From Oscillatoria sp. FACHB-1406 (GTDB lineage Bacteria; Cyanobacteriota; Cyanobacteriia; Cyanobacteriales; Spirulinaceae), in the NCBI RefSeq assembly GCF_014698145.1, contig NZ_JACJSM010000018.1:53831-117830 (forward strand): a DNA stretch of 64,000 bases. Reading direction: 5' to 3'. Shown here piece by piece: positions 23,973-33,591 of this stretch; within the stretch, counting starts at the first letter, position 1, and every line of letters begins with the position of its first letter. The notes under the pieces are model-generated. The model saw only the letters and a list, made by a program, of their open reading frames with translations, made no database searches and was not told where the DNA came from. The translations under genes were made by a program, and so were the position numbers.

Positions 23973-26597
23973 TTACGAATTATGAGTAAGGGTTATCGTA
24001 ACGGTGGTTCCGTTCCCCGTTTCGCTATCAATTTCAATCGTGCCGCCGTGTAAATCGACGCACTTTTTAACCACGACTAAACCCAGTCCGGTTCCGGCGA
24101 GGTGGCGGACATTTTTACCGCGATGAAAAGCTTGAAAAAGTTGTTGGCGATCGCTGCTCGGAATTCCCAATCCGCGATCGCGCACGCTCAATTGGCAACT
24201 TTCGCTCGTGCAGGTGAGGGAACATTGAATTTGACCGCCAGCGGGCGAATATTTAATGGCGTTGGAGAGTAAATTTGCCAAAATCGAGCGCAGTAATTTT
24301 TTATCGACGTAAGCCCTGGTATGATTCCCCCAACAGATAAAGTGCAGGGAATGCTGAGCGCCCGCACTCAGTTGCATTTCTTCGACGAAATGGCGGCAAA
24401 ATTTTTCGAGGTCGATCCATTGAGGTAGAAATTCTAATTTGCCGGTTTCAGCGCGATTAATCGTGAGAATATCGTCGAGAAGTTGCACCATATTTTTAAC
24501 GGAATCTTGGATGCGATGCAGGTTGCGATCGCGTTTTTCCAAGTTTTCCCAAGCGCTGGCAGAAGTTTCCAGCAATTGGGCCGCGGCTAAAACGGTACTT
24601 AAGGGCGTGCGAAATTCGTGAGACACCATCGAAAAAAAACGAGTCTTCACAGCACTCAATTCTTTTTCTCTCTCTAAGGCCAACCGCACTTCATCAAGCC
24701 GCTTGCGTTCGGTGATATCGCGAGAATTGACGACGATTTTAGGAGAGGGTGCGCCTTCGACAAGGGGCTGTCCGGTGGGGAATGCGTCGATCGCTTTGGG
24801 TAATGCTTCAAAAGTGCGCCACTGTCCGGAGCGATCGCGGCGGCGAAACTCGATCGGGCCGGTAACTTCGGCATTGTAGAGCGTTTGGCTGAGAATCGGA
24901 CATAGATGCGCTAAATCGTCGGGGTGGATGTAAGTAAAAAAGTTTGTACCGATTAATTCTGGGGGGGCGTAACCCAAAATCTTCTCGACCGAGGGGTTTT
25001 CGTAGTGAATCGTGCCGTCGGGGGCGAGGATAGTGATGATATCTAGGGCATTTTCAATCAAAGAACGGAAGCGTTCTTCGCTTTCGCGCAGGGCGGCTTC
25101 GGTACGTTTGCGCTCGCTGATGTCTCGCTGCACGGAAATCCAGTGAGTATAGCGTCCCTGGCGATCGGCAACGGGAACGATGCTGAATTCTGCCCAAAAC
25201 TCGCTGCCATCTTTGCGGTAGTGGAGGACTTCGATGCTGGCGGTTTCCCATGAGGAGAGGGCGGCTTGGACGCGAGCGATGGCGGCGCGATCGGTGCATT
25301 TTCCCCAGAGCAGATCGAGAGTTTTGCCGAGGGTTTCTTCGAGTCGATAGCCGGTGAGGGTGATAAAAGCTTGGTTGACGTAAACAATCGGCGGTCCGGG
25401 AGCGGTTACGGGGCGTGCTTCGGTGACAATGACGGCATCGTTGGTATTGACGACGACGGATTGCAGCAGGCGCACTTGTTCGGCTTGGCGCTTTTGTTCG
25501 GTGATGTCGGCGACGACGGCGACTAAACCGTTAATGTTATCTTCGCTATCGGTGAGGGGGGCGGCGGAAAAGACGATATCGATCGCGCTGCCGTCTTTTT
25601 TGGTGCGGCGGACTTCTAAGCTGGGCGGCGTAATCCCCGCTAAAATGTTCTGCCAGATGCTTTGATAGTCGAGATCGGTTTCGGCGAGGACGGGGTTGGC
25701 GCGATCGCACACTTCGGCTTCCGTCCAGCCAAACATCCGTTCGGCGGCTGGATTCCAGACTTTGACTCGCCCTTGTAAGTCGAGGGTAAAAATGGCGCGG
25801 GGCGAGGCAGAAATTAAGGAGAGTAGGGTTTGATTGGTGTGGTGTAAGGCTTCGTTGGTTTTGGCAAGTTCTTCGGTACGCTGCTGGACTCGGAGTTCGA
25901 GTTCGGCGTTGAGTTGGCGCAGTTGTTCGTAGAGTTCGGATTGTTGAATCGCGATCGCGACTTGGGTGGCGAGTTGCTTCATCAAGTCGATTTCGAGGGG
26001 CTGCCAGGTGCGAGGGGCGCTGCATTGGTGAGCGATGAGGAGTCCCCAGAGGTGGGGAGGAGGGGTTTCTCCGGCTTCTCTGCTATCGAGTTCTCGCAGT
26101 TGTTGGAGGATGGGGACGACTAATTTGGCGCGGACTCCAAATTCAGAGAGAAATTCTGTCAGACAGTCTTCTACGTCATCGCTGTCGATATCCGCGATCG
26201 TACCGACTTTTCCTCGTGCGTAAGCTTCGTGATACTCGGACGGAAAAACTTCCGGCGGAAAGGTACGCCCTAAAATTGCTTCGTACTCGGGCAGCACGGA
26301 CTCGGTAATTGCCGTTCCCGTCTCATCTCCCCAAAGACGATAGATTAAGACGCGATCGACGACCAGAAATTGCCGGACATCGGCCACCGTTCTCGTCAGC
26401 ACTTCCTCCAAGTCCAAGGATTGGCGAATATGATGCGCGATTTGATTGACCAGTCGTTCTCGTTCGGTTTGCTGTCGCAGGTTTAACTCGGCTCGGCGGC
26501 GCTGGGCAATCTGTCGCAGCAGGCAAGGAACGCTAAAGGCCGCGATCGTGAGGGGAATGAAAGCACTGACAATGGGCAGTAGACTTGCCTGCATCAT
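23973..26597 (-). CDS. ccaS: CcaS/RcaE-like cyanobacteriochrome histidine kinase
   Basis: An 874-residue sensor kinase. A membrane helix lies at about residues 5-28, and a phytochrome-type GAF at about 60-222, ending LWGLLIAHQCSAPRTWQP and QVAIAIQQSELY. Three PAS domains follow (about 255-375, 378-500, 510-640), then a HisKA/HATPase unit with His660 in VSHEFRTPL. Within the GAF, Cys145 sits at the canonical bilin position. It is followed by Leu146 instead of His, with Lys158 thirteen residues on and Glu116 before it: the Leu/Lys/Glu pattern reported as the protochromic triad of green/red receptors RcaE and CcaS. It is 98 bases after the pebA-pebB-phycobiliprotein genes on the same strand and convergent with ccaR. 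The third PAS makes it longer than Synechocystis CcaS. Confidence 0.85.
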   Translation of the reverse strand: MMQASLLPIVSAFIPLTIAAFSVPCLLRQIAQRRRAELNLRQQTERERLVNQIAHHIRQSLDLEEVLTRTVADVRQFLVVDRVLIYRLWGDETGTAITESVLPEYEAILGRTFPPEVFPSEYHEAYARGKVGTIADIDSDDVEDCLTEFLSEFGVRAKLVVPILQQLRELDSREAGETPPPHLWGLLIAHQCSAPRTWQPLEIDLMKQLATQVAIAIQQSELYEQLRQLNAELELRVQQRTEELAKTNEALHHTNQTLLSLISASPRAIFTLDLQGRVKVWNPAAERMFGWTEAEVCDRANPVLAETDLDYQSIWQNILAGITPPSLEVRRTKKDGSAIDIVFSAAPLTDSEDNINGLVAVVADITEQKRQAEQVRLLQSVVVNTNDAVIVTEARPVTAPGPPIVYVNQAFITLTGYRLEETLGKTLDLLWGKCTDRAAIARVQAALSSWETASIEVLHYRKDGSEFWAEFSIVPVADRQGRYTHWISVQRDISERKRTEAALRESEERFRSLIENALDIITILAPDGTIHYENPSVEKILGYAPPELIGTNFFTYIHPDDLAHLCPILSQTLYNAEVTGPIEFRRRDRSGQWRTFEALPKAIDAFPTGQPLVEGAPSPKIVVNSRDITERKRLDEVRLALEREKELSAVKTRFFSMVSHEFRTPLSTVLAAAQLLETSASAWENLEKRDRNLHRIQDSVKNMVQLLDDILTINRAETGKLEFLPQWIDLEKFCRHFVEEMQLSAGAQHSLHFICWGNHTRAYVDKKLLRSILANLLSNAIKYSPAGGQIQCSLTCTSESCQLSVRDRGLGIPSSDRQQLFQAFHRGKNVRHLAGTGLGLVVVKKCVDLHGGTIEIDSETGNGTTVTITLTHNS

Positions 26598-26695
26598 TGA
26601 TTAGGGCTGATGGGGAGAGGGGGAGAACTTTTATTTTCTCATTTCAACGTGCCTTAGTTCATAAAAGCTCTCTCTTTCCTTAAACTTTAGTACAT

Positions 26696-27274
26696 CTATC
26701 CATTCTTGATAAATTCAGCCATTTGTTCGATTAAATGGTCGAAGTAAGGCTCCCCTATATTTTTTTGTTCTGCTGGAAGAGCATCTAATGCTGCGGATTT
26801 CAAACGCTTTAAGCCACAGAGCATGGCGGGCAGAGGAACCCGCATTTCCTCATAAAGCAAGCGCATTTTTTCTAACCCATCCGGACTTGTAAACTGCGGA
26901 TTCTTTGCCGCAATTCCATAGGTAATACAGCGCAAAAAATGCCAAAAATCTCGCCAGCAAGCCTCAGCCCGTTCTGGAGGGTAAAGATCGCCTTCCGGAG
27001 CCGTGATTTTCGGGAAGTTTTCTAAAACTGCCTGCCGCGCCGTACTGATTGCATCAGCCGCATTATCTCTCAAAAATCGGACGCTTTCTAAAGCTAAACT
27101 TGAATGAATTGAGAGGGTTTTTAATTTCGCTAAATCTTCGTCGGTTAAATAGCGCTTTTCATCATCCGCCCGACCAATAATTTCAATAATTTCAGGGTTA
27201 TAATTTCCTTTCCAAGTTTGCACGTCTAAGGTGCGAGCTTCAGGAATTAATTCTTTCGCTCGTCTGCTAATCAT
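26696..27274 (-). CDS. Orphan phycobiliprotein-like globin in the pebAB unit
   Basis: A 192-residue protein of the phycobiliprotein (globin-like) superfamily, of unassigned role. The core helix AEACWRDFWHFLRCITYGI aligns with the bilin-binding helix of CpeB ([19 protein letters not shown]). It retains Cys106, Arg108 and Asp109, equivalent to Cys84/Arg86/Asp87, so it could bind a bilin covalently. The segment EKMRLLYEEMRVPLPAMLCGLKRLK matches the following helices of beta subunits. It is 21 bases after pebB and has no partner subunit. It may be a bilin carrier or acceptor for PebB product, or a regulator. It is not CpeA/B, CpcA/B or a core allophycocyanin as far as I can judge. Confidence 0.8.
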   Translation of the reverse strand: MISRRAKELIPEARTLDVQTWKGNYNPEIIEIIGRADDEKRYLTDEDLAKLKTLSIHSSLALESVRFLRDNAADAISTARQAVLENFPKITAPEGDLYPPERAEACWRDFWHFLRCITYGIAAKNPQFTSPDGLEKMRLLYEEMRVPLPAMLCGLKRLKSAALDALPAEQKNIGEPYFDHLIEQMAEFIKNG

Positions 27275-27295
27275 AAGCTTTTTGCTTAATTAGTT

Positions 27296-28039
27296 TTACT
27301 GTCGATACTGCAAGTACCGTTCTAAATCGAACAAAAAACCGTGAATATATTCCTCGGTCCATTCTTCCCCATAAAACCGGGTAAACATTCCCCGGGCGGG
27401 GTCTTTTTCTGCTCGATACCTAATATAACGCAGTTGAGCAGCTTGAATGGCATCTAAGGCTTGTGGCTTGGTGACGGGTTCTGCGGCAGCGACGAAATCT
27501 AAATAAGCTTGTAAGTAGTCCTTAAACGCTTTGTAAACGTAGGTTTGGACGACGGCGGTTTCTTGGGGGCGAGTCCAGAGAAACGCGGGGGAAAAGAACG
27601 GTTTTGCTTCCTCCGGGAAATCGCCGCCCCAAGGAAGAAACTGCCGATAAGATTCAAAAATCGGTAGAATCGGGTTACTGTATTTCTCCTGATAAGCGGC
27701 ATTGTGAAAGAGGGGCTGCATATCGAGAGCAATCAGGTGTCCGCCCGGGAGGGTGACGAGATCTGCCCCGAAAAAGGGCAATTCGTAGTTGAGTTGCGGG
27801 AAGATGACGAAATTGAGAACTTGCAGGGAATTTCCGCCTTGGACGTGGGCGGCGCGAATTTGCCTCAGTTTGGGCGATTGAAAGCCATAGCTGGTGGTGA
27901 GAACGGTTTCTTCTCGCTTGCCTTTTCCGATGGTTGCTTCTTTGCGATCGAACCCTTCTGGGATGGGGTAAGGTTCGAGAGGGAGGCACTCTTTGAGTAA
28001 GGCGAGGGCTGTTTCTAAAAAGGGTTGGTAGAGCGACAT
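27296..28039 (-). CDS. pebB: Phycoerythrobilin:ferredoxin oxidoreductase PebB
   Basis: A 247-residue ferredoxin-dependent bilin reductase that converts 15,16-dihydrobiliverdin to phycoerythrobilin. It is recognised by [88 protein letters not shown] and the C-terminal [17 protein letters not shown] (each in shorter form). The conserved Asp of LIALDMQP belongs to the substrate pocket of the family. It starts three bases after the pebA stop, so the two are co-translated and their products may channel the intermediate. Confidence 0.95.
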   Translation of the reverse strand: MSLYQPFLETALALLKECLPLEPYPIPEGFDRKEATIGKGKREETVLTTSYGFQSPKLRQIRAAHVQGGNSLQVLNFVIFPQLNYELPFFGADLVTLPGGHLIALDMQPLFHNAAYQEKYSNPILPIFESYRQFLPWGGDFPEEAKPFFSPAFLWTRPQETAVVQTYVYKAFKDYLQAYLDFVAAAEPVTKPQALDAIQAAQLRYIRYRAEKDPARGMFTRFYGEEWTEEYIHGFLFDLERYLQYRQ

Positions 28040-28042
28040 TAT

Positions 28043-28768
28043 TTAGCTCGGAACGGCAAGGGGAACGGCATCTTCAAATAAAAATTCATGCAGGAATTTT
28101 TCAGACCATTCATGACCGAAATAGCTGCTAAATAATCCAGATGCGGGGTCGCGTTCGGCGCTGTATTGGTCGTAGTCTTTCTGCGCTTTGGCAACTCGCG
28201 CGATCGCGTCCGGTTGAGTTAGGGGTTCGGCTCGTTCGAGCAGTTGCCAGTAGAGTTGAATGTATTCTTTATAAGCCGGAAGTAGTCGGTTAACGACGGT
28301 ATCGGAATCTGTTTTTGCAAACAGCAGATAAGGGGAAAAGTATTGATTTGCATCGTAGAACTTCATGGGTAAGTCTTGGGCGAGTTCGCTGTATTTATCG
28401 CGCAAGCTTCGCATCGGTTCGATGTATTTTTTGAGGTAAGCTTCGTCCCGAAATAGGGGTTGAAAATCTAAAACAACTAAAATTTTCTTTTTGCCGAATG
28501 CTAAAAAGTCAATTCCCAATAAGGGCAGGTCGTACTGATGGCTGGGATAAAGAACGCTGTTAAAAATTTGGGCGGTTTCGCCAGCGTTGATGTAGGTGTA
28601 GCGAATTTTGCGGAGTTGAGGGCATTGATAGCACCAGCTTTCAATCATGGCTGGATTTTTGCCCCGCTGACTGACTTGATATTCCAATTCTGGGAGAATC
28701 GGGCGACCCCGTAACTCGAAGCGACGGAACAGTTCTTGTTCGAGGTGGTGTAGAAAAGGCTGAAACAT
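28043..28768 (-). CDS. pebA: 15,16-dihydrobiliverdin:ferredoxin oxidoreductase PebA
   Basis: A 241-residue bilin reductase that makes 15,16-dihydrobiliverdin from biliverdin IXa using reduced ferredoxin. Family features include WCYQCPQLRKIRYTYI, IFNSVLYPSHQYDLPLLGIDFL, and KILVVLDFQPLF with the active-site Asp, plus DPASGLFSSYFGHEWSEKFLHEFLFE (shortened). It is the first gene of pebA-pebB-orphan phycobiliprotein and is divergent from cpeB, so pigment and chromophore synthesis share one intergenic control region of about 346 bases. Confidence 0.95.
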   Translation of the reverse strand: MFQPFLHHLEQELFRRFELRGRPILPELEYQVSQRGKNPAMIESWCYQCPQLRKIRYTYINAGETAQIFNSVLYPSHQYDLPLLGIDFLAFGKKKILVVLDFQPLFRDEAYLKKYIEPMRSLRDKYSELAQDLPMKFYDANQYFSPYLLFAKTDSDTVVNRLLPAYKEYIQLYWQLLERAEPLTQPDAIARVAKAQKDYDQYSAERDPASGLFSSYFGHEWSEKFLHEFLFEDAVPLAVPS

Positions 28769-29675
<907 letters not shown>

Positions 29676-29693
29676 GGGATGCGAGGGTTCTAA

Positions 29694-30275
<582 letters not shown>

Positions 30276-30319
30276 GATACGCGTTGATTCCATTGTCAGG
30301 ATAAAAGGTTAAAATTAGA

Positions 30320-30361
30320 GGACTCTCAATTGCAATGCAAAGAGCGAGAGTCCTTTTTTTT
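30320..30361 (+). terminator. Intrinsic terminator of cpeBA
   Basis: A perfect 8-bp stem GGACTCTC (30320-30327) / GAGAGTCC (30346-30353) is followed by eight T residues. It lies 44 bases after the cpeA stop. Confidence 0.92.
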
Positions 30362-30455
30362 AATGAATAATGGATAATGGATAATGAATAATGGATCGTT
30401 GCCAATTCTAACTTCATAACTCACGTCTGATGTGAATTATCCAAAAGCATTAACT

Positions 30456-30497
30456 GCCCTCACCCCCAGCCCCTCTCCCAACTCTGGGAGAGGGGAG
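30456..30497. repeat. 42-bp dispersed repeat with internal hairpin
   Basis: A CCCTCACCCCC run leads to CTCTCCCA-ACT-TGGGAGAG-type pairing arms. An identical 42-bp sequence lies at 31379-31420 inside the inserted element described there. It is in the gap between cpeA and cpeZ. Confidence 0.8.
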
Positions 30498-30565
30498 AAA
30501 GAACAGTAAAATGGGATTTTCGGCTTCTAATGCACATTAGGCGTAACTCATAACTCATAATTAAA

Positions 30566-31189
30566 ATGACACAATCTGCTTTATTAGAACAATTAAAACA
30601 TCCCAATCCGCATTTGCGCGATCGCGCGACGTTGGAATTGGTTGAAACTCGCGATGAAACCACCATTCCCAACTTAATGGCAGTTTTGGATGAGGAAGAT
30701 ACAACCTATCGACGCGCCGCCGTGAAAACTTTGGGCGCAATTGGAGTGGATACGGTTCCTTTTCTGGTTAAAGCATTGCTCGATAGCGAGAATGGAACGG
30801 TGCGGGGTAGTGCGGCGAAAGCGTTGGCGCAAGTTGCCGTGTATTATCCTAAAGTCCCTTTCCCAACCGAGGGAATTGAAGGACTGAAAACCGCGCTAAA
30901 CGACCCCAATCCGGTGGTTCATATTGCTTCGGCGATGGCTTTGGGGGTTGTTGGTTTGCCGGGATTGGAGAGTTTGCTCGAGGTATTGGAGAAAACGGAT
31001 AATTTGGGCTTAGCGGTGGCAATTGTGAATGCGATTAGTTCAATTAAGAGCGATCGCTCGCGGGAGGTTTTAACCAAGTTAGTCAACGATGAGTCTGCCG
31101 ATAGTTACGTGCGAGAAATGGCGAATAGCGCGCTTTCGCGATTGGATTTTGTAAAATCTAGTTTAACGGTGAATTCGTTGGAGAGTTAG
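30566..31189 (+). CDS. cpeZ: HEAT-repeat bilin lyase/chaperone CpeZ
   Basis: A 207-residue E/F-type lyase-family protein built of HEAT-like repeats. Features are NPHLRDRATLELVETRDE, LDEEDTTYRRAAVKTLGAIG, NGTVRGSAAKALAQVAV, LNDPNPVVHIASAMALGVVG and SYVREMANSALSRLDFV. CpeZ works with CpeY in attaching phycoerythrobilin to Cys82 of CpeA and helps fold the subunits. It lies downstream of cpeBA but beyond a terminator, so it probably has its own promoter or depends on readthrough. No clear Shine-Dalgarno is seen. Confidence 0.88.
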   Translation: MTQSALLEQLKHPNPHLRDRATLELVETRDETTIPNLMAVLDEEDTTYRRAAVKTLGAIGVDTVPFLVKALLDSENGTVRGSAAKALAQVAVYYPKVPFPTEGIEGLKTALNDPNPVVHIASAMALGVVGLPGLESLLEVLEKTDNLGLAVAIVNAISSIKSDRSREVLTKLVNDESADSYVREMANSALSRLDFVKSSLTVNSLES

Positions 31190-31585
31190 AGCGTAGATTG
31201 AAAAGGTTAAAAAGCTCATCTTGCCCAAAACTAAACTTCAAGAATTCCGATCGCTCTTATCGAGAATCTCACAATCACCTTATACCAATTCTCATTGATT
31301 TTGCACGAATCCCTAAGAGGGCATAACGGTGTTCATTAGTGTCAACTTAACGTGAAACCCCCCTCAGAAAGTTGAATCGCCCTCACCCCCAGCCCCTCTC
31401 CCAACTCTGGGAGAGGGGAGCAAGAGAGAATTCTTCTCCCCCCTCGCCCAAAATTGGGAGAGGGGGGTTGGGGGGGTGAGGGCCAGGATGACGCTATAAC
31501 AACCACTTGTGCTTAAGTTGACACCCATGAACGGTGTTATACCCCTACAGCGACAAATTTAGTGCAAAACTTGTAGGAAATGGTA
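31190..31585. other. Intergenic region filled by nested repeats
   Basis: The 396-base gap between cpeZ and the Uma2 gene is mostly repeat: a palindromic host element (31280-31588) split by a 196-bp insertion (31334-31529). The first 90 bases show nothing recognisable. Confidence 0.7.
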
Positions 31586-31588
31586 TTA
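31280..31588. repeat. Dispersed palindromic repeat, occupied copy
   Basis: The left arm (TATACCAATTCTCATTGATT then TTGCAC, 31280-31305) and right arm (31562-31588) are inverted copies. The central GAGGGCATAAC/GTTATACCCC palindrome is interrupted by the inserted element. It is homologous to the uninterrupted copy at 15676-15757. The stop codon of the Uma2 gene (31586-31588) lies in the right end. Confidence 0.75.
31334..31529. mobile_element. 196-bp MITE-like insertion with 9-bp target duplication
   Basis: Terminal inverted repeats of 17 bp are seen: CATTAGTGTCAACTTAA at 31334-31350 and the complement of CATGGGTGTCAACTTAA at 31513-31529. Directly flanking is the nine-base duplication AACGGTGTT (31325-31333 and 31530-31538). 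The interior is two opposed hairpin-rich CCCTCACCCC / GGGGTGAGGG arms, one being the 42-bp repeat also found at 30456. There is no open reading frame, so it would depend on a transposase in trans. Confidence 0.85.
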
Positions 31589-32203
31589 CACACAACCGTT
31601 GCGAAATGCTTGAATGGCTTCTAAACGAGATGTTTGCGCCATTAACACGCAGCGAGTTAGTAATTCAATATCGAGGGTAGAGAGTTCGGGAAGTTGGCTG
31701 CGAGCTATTTTCCGATAATCGGTATCGTAGAGATGATAAAGTCTCAAAAGACCATCTTGCCAAAACCAAACTTCGGGAACTTCTAAGGCTCGATACTTTT
31801 GGAGTTTATTGGCATTCCCACTGCTGAAGATAATCTCGATCGCGAGATCGGGAATTGGCTTAGAAGTGCCGAAACAATAGGATTCATCGGCTTGAAGCGA
31901 AACGATTCCTTCTTTTTCTTGAGTCATCGAACCCATCGGTTCAAACTCAATCCCTTTTTCCCAGCAAAACATTCCAATTAAAAAGCCGATAAACCGACTA
32001 AAAAATTCATGTTCGCGTCCCGGCATGAGAATTTCGATGGTGTTGTCATAGTAGGCGAGTTTGATTCCCGGAGCGTTGTTAAATCCTGCCTGAATGAGTT
32101 TGAATTGTTGCCAGGGAATGTGGGAGTAGACGATCGCGCGATCTTGCAGGGTTCCGCTTCGCGGCGCGCGTTCTGGGGAATCGAGACGGGGAGGTTGAGT
32201 CAT
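31586..32203 (-). CDS. Uma2/DUF820 family protein
   Basis: A 205-residue protein of the Uma2 (DUF820) family, which has a PD-(D/E)XK nuclease-like fold and is greatly expanded in cyanobacteria. The core motifs are LAYYDNTIEILMPGREHE, ADESYCFG, PIPDLAIEIIFSSG and KYRALEVPEVWFW. The Asp of PDLAIEI and the following Glu are the predicted catalytic residues. No biological role is established. Its last codons and stop lie at the edge of a dispersed repeat, so the C-terminus may have been altered by that insertion. Confidence 0.88.
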   Translation of the reverse strand: MTQPPRLDSPERAPRSGTLQDRAIVYSHIPWQQFKLIQAGFNNAPGIKLAYYDNTIEILMPGREHEFFSRFIGFLIGMFCWEKGIEFEPMGSMTQEKEGIVSLQADESYCFGTSKPIPDLAIEIIFSSGNANKLQKYRALEVPEVWFWQDGLLRLYHLYDTDYRKIARSQLPELSTLDIELLTRCVLMAQTSRLEAIQAFRNGCV

Positions 32204-32264
32204 GACAGTCGCCTTCAGCCATCTTCAGCATTTTTATTGTATCGAGGTAAGACGATCGAAAAGC

Positions 32265-33158
32265 TCAATCCCAGTCGTCTTCCTCCGTTTCGCGTTCGAG
32301 TTGCGTTACGGCTAATTTCAAAGCCGGTTGAATTGAGGTTTCGGTTTCCCGTTCTAAGGCGGCTTGTAAAGGCGCGATCGCGCTGGTATCTTTGATTTTC
32401 ATCAAGGAGAGTGCCGCCGCCTTGCGCGTTTCCCCGCTTGGATGGTGCAATAACTCCAGCAGAGAAGGAACGGCGGGTTTATGGGTTAAATTCCCTAGAA
32501 CCGCAGCCGCTTCGCAGCGAACGTCTTCTGAGGTATCGTTGAGGGCGCGAATCAGGAGATCGAAGGCTTCTATCTCATTGCTATCGGCGGCTAATTTCGC
32601 GATCGCGCCAACCACCGCAGCGCGTACCGATTCCGATTCCGAGGCAATCTCCCGATACAAGTATTCCCGCGCTTCCGGGCCGATGAACGCTAAAGCCCAA
32701 GCCGCATGGCCGAGGGTGCTTTCGGGGTGTTCCGGCGAGGCTAAAATCTCCAGTAACACCGGCACTGCGGCTTCGCCAATCCGCGCCAGCGCGCCGACTG
32801 CCGAACCTTTCACCACCGTGTCTTCGTCGTTGAGGAGTGCCACCACTAAGGGATCGATGGTTTCGGGATCGGCAATTAGGGTGAGGGTTTTCGCGCTGGC
32901 GCGCCGCACGACGGGATTGGGATGGTGGGAGAGGGCAGCAACGAGAAAAGGGACGGCGGGTTTGCCAATCCGTCCGAGGGTGTCGGCAAAACCCAAACGC
33001 ACCATCCCCCGCGTATCGCCCATACATTCAACCATGCGTTCGAGGCGATCGCGATCGCGAGGATCGAAGGTTTGTTCCGCAACTTCGGTTCTTGCCGCCG
33101 CCAGAAACTCATCCACTTCCGCTTGCGACATGGAGAGAGAAGGACTGCGATCGTTCAT
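32265..33158 (-). CDS. cpeF: HEAT-repeat phycoerythrobilin lyase CpeF
   Basis: A 297-residue E/F-clan lyase. After a short N-terminus come HEAT-like repeats (MVRLGFADTLGRIGKPAVPFL, HHPNPVVRRASAKTLTLIAD, NDEDTVVKGSAVGALARIGEAAVPVLLEIL, ASESESVRAAVVGAIAKLA, TSEDVRCEAAAVLGNL, quoted in parts). It closely resembles CpeF/MpeV, which attaches the doubly linked phycoerythrobilin to the Cys48/Cys59 pair of CpeB (Cys50/Cys61 here). The ATG has GGGAG upstream. It starts four bases after a 79-codon coiled-coil gene and is divergent from cpeY. Confidence 0.85.
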   Translation of the reverse strand: MNDRSPSLSMSQAEVDEFLAAARTEVAEQTFDPRDRDRLERMVECMGDTRGMVRLGFADTLGRIGKPAVPFLVAALSHHPNPVVRRASAKTLTLIADPETIDPLVVALLNDEDTVVKGSAVGALARIGEAAVPVLLEILASPEHPESTLGHAAWALAFIGPEAREYLYREIASESESVRAAVVGAIAKLAADSNEIEAFDLLIRALNDTSEDVRCEAAAVLGNLTHKPAVPSLLELLHHPSGETRKAAALSLMKIKDTSAIAPLQAALERETETSIQPALKLAVTQLERETEEDDWD

Positions 33159-33162
33159 TCAT

Positions 33163-33402
33163 TTAACTCCCGGTTAACATCGCGTGTTGGCTGCGGAGAT
33201 TTTCCAGCTTCGCGTCAATCTCAGCCAGTTGCGGTTCTAACTTCGTCATCACTTTCGACTTCGGAAGCTTTGCTTTTTTCGCTGCCGTTGTCATTTCGTC
33301 GATCAAACGCTGTCGATATTTCTCAAACTCTTGAATGACTTCGGCTAATTCTTCTGGGGTTACTAAATTTTGGGTTTCTGAGGATTTTAAATCTTCTGTC
33401 AT
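33163..33402 (-). CDS. Small coiled-coil protein co-transcribed with cpeF
   Basis: A 79-residue charged helical protein, not recognised. The central part (PEELAEVIQEFEKYRQRLID and AEIDAKLENLRSQH) has heptad spacing suggesting a coiled coil or helical hairpin. The ATG at 33402 is preferred over an upstream start that adds ten basic residues. Only four bases separate it from cpeF, so it is the first gene of a cpeF operon and may assist that lyase or its substrate. That is inference from position only. Confidence 0.7.
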   Translation of the reverse strand: MTEDLKSSETQNLVTPEELAEVIQEFEKYRQRLIDEMTTAAKKAKLPKSKVMTKLEPQLAEIDAKLENLRSQHAMLTGS

Positions 33403-33591
33403 TTTTCTTCTGCGGTTCTCAATCTCGGGCATCGAGCGACCGAACTAAGATTAAAATTTTCTACAATAGTTTATCGCAAAACGAACCCGCTCAATGTTAA
33501 GATTACAATCGAGATCGGCATCGACCAACGATTGGGCGATCGCGCGCGCTTCGGAGACTGAATCGTTGCTAAAAATAAGAGAAATCGTGCG

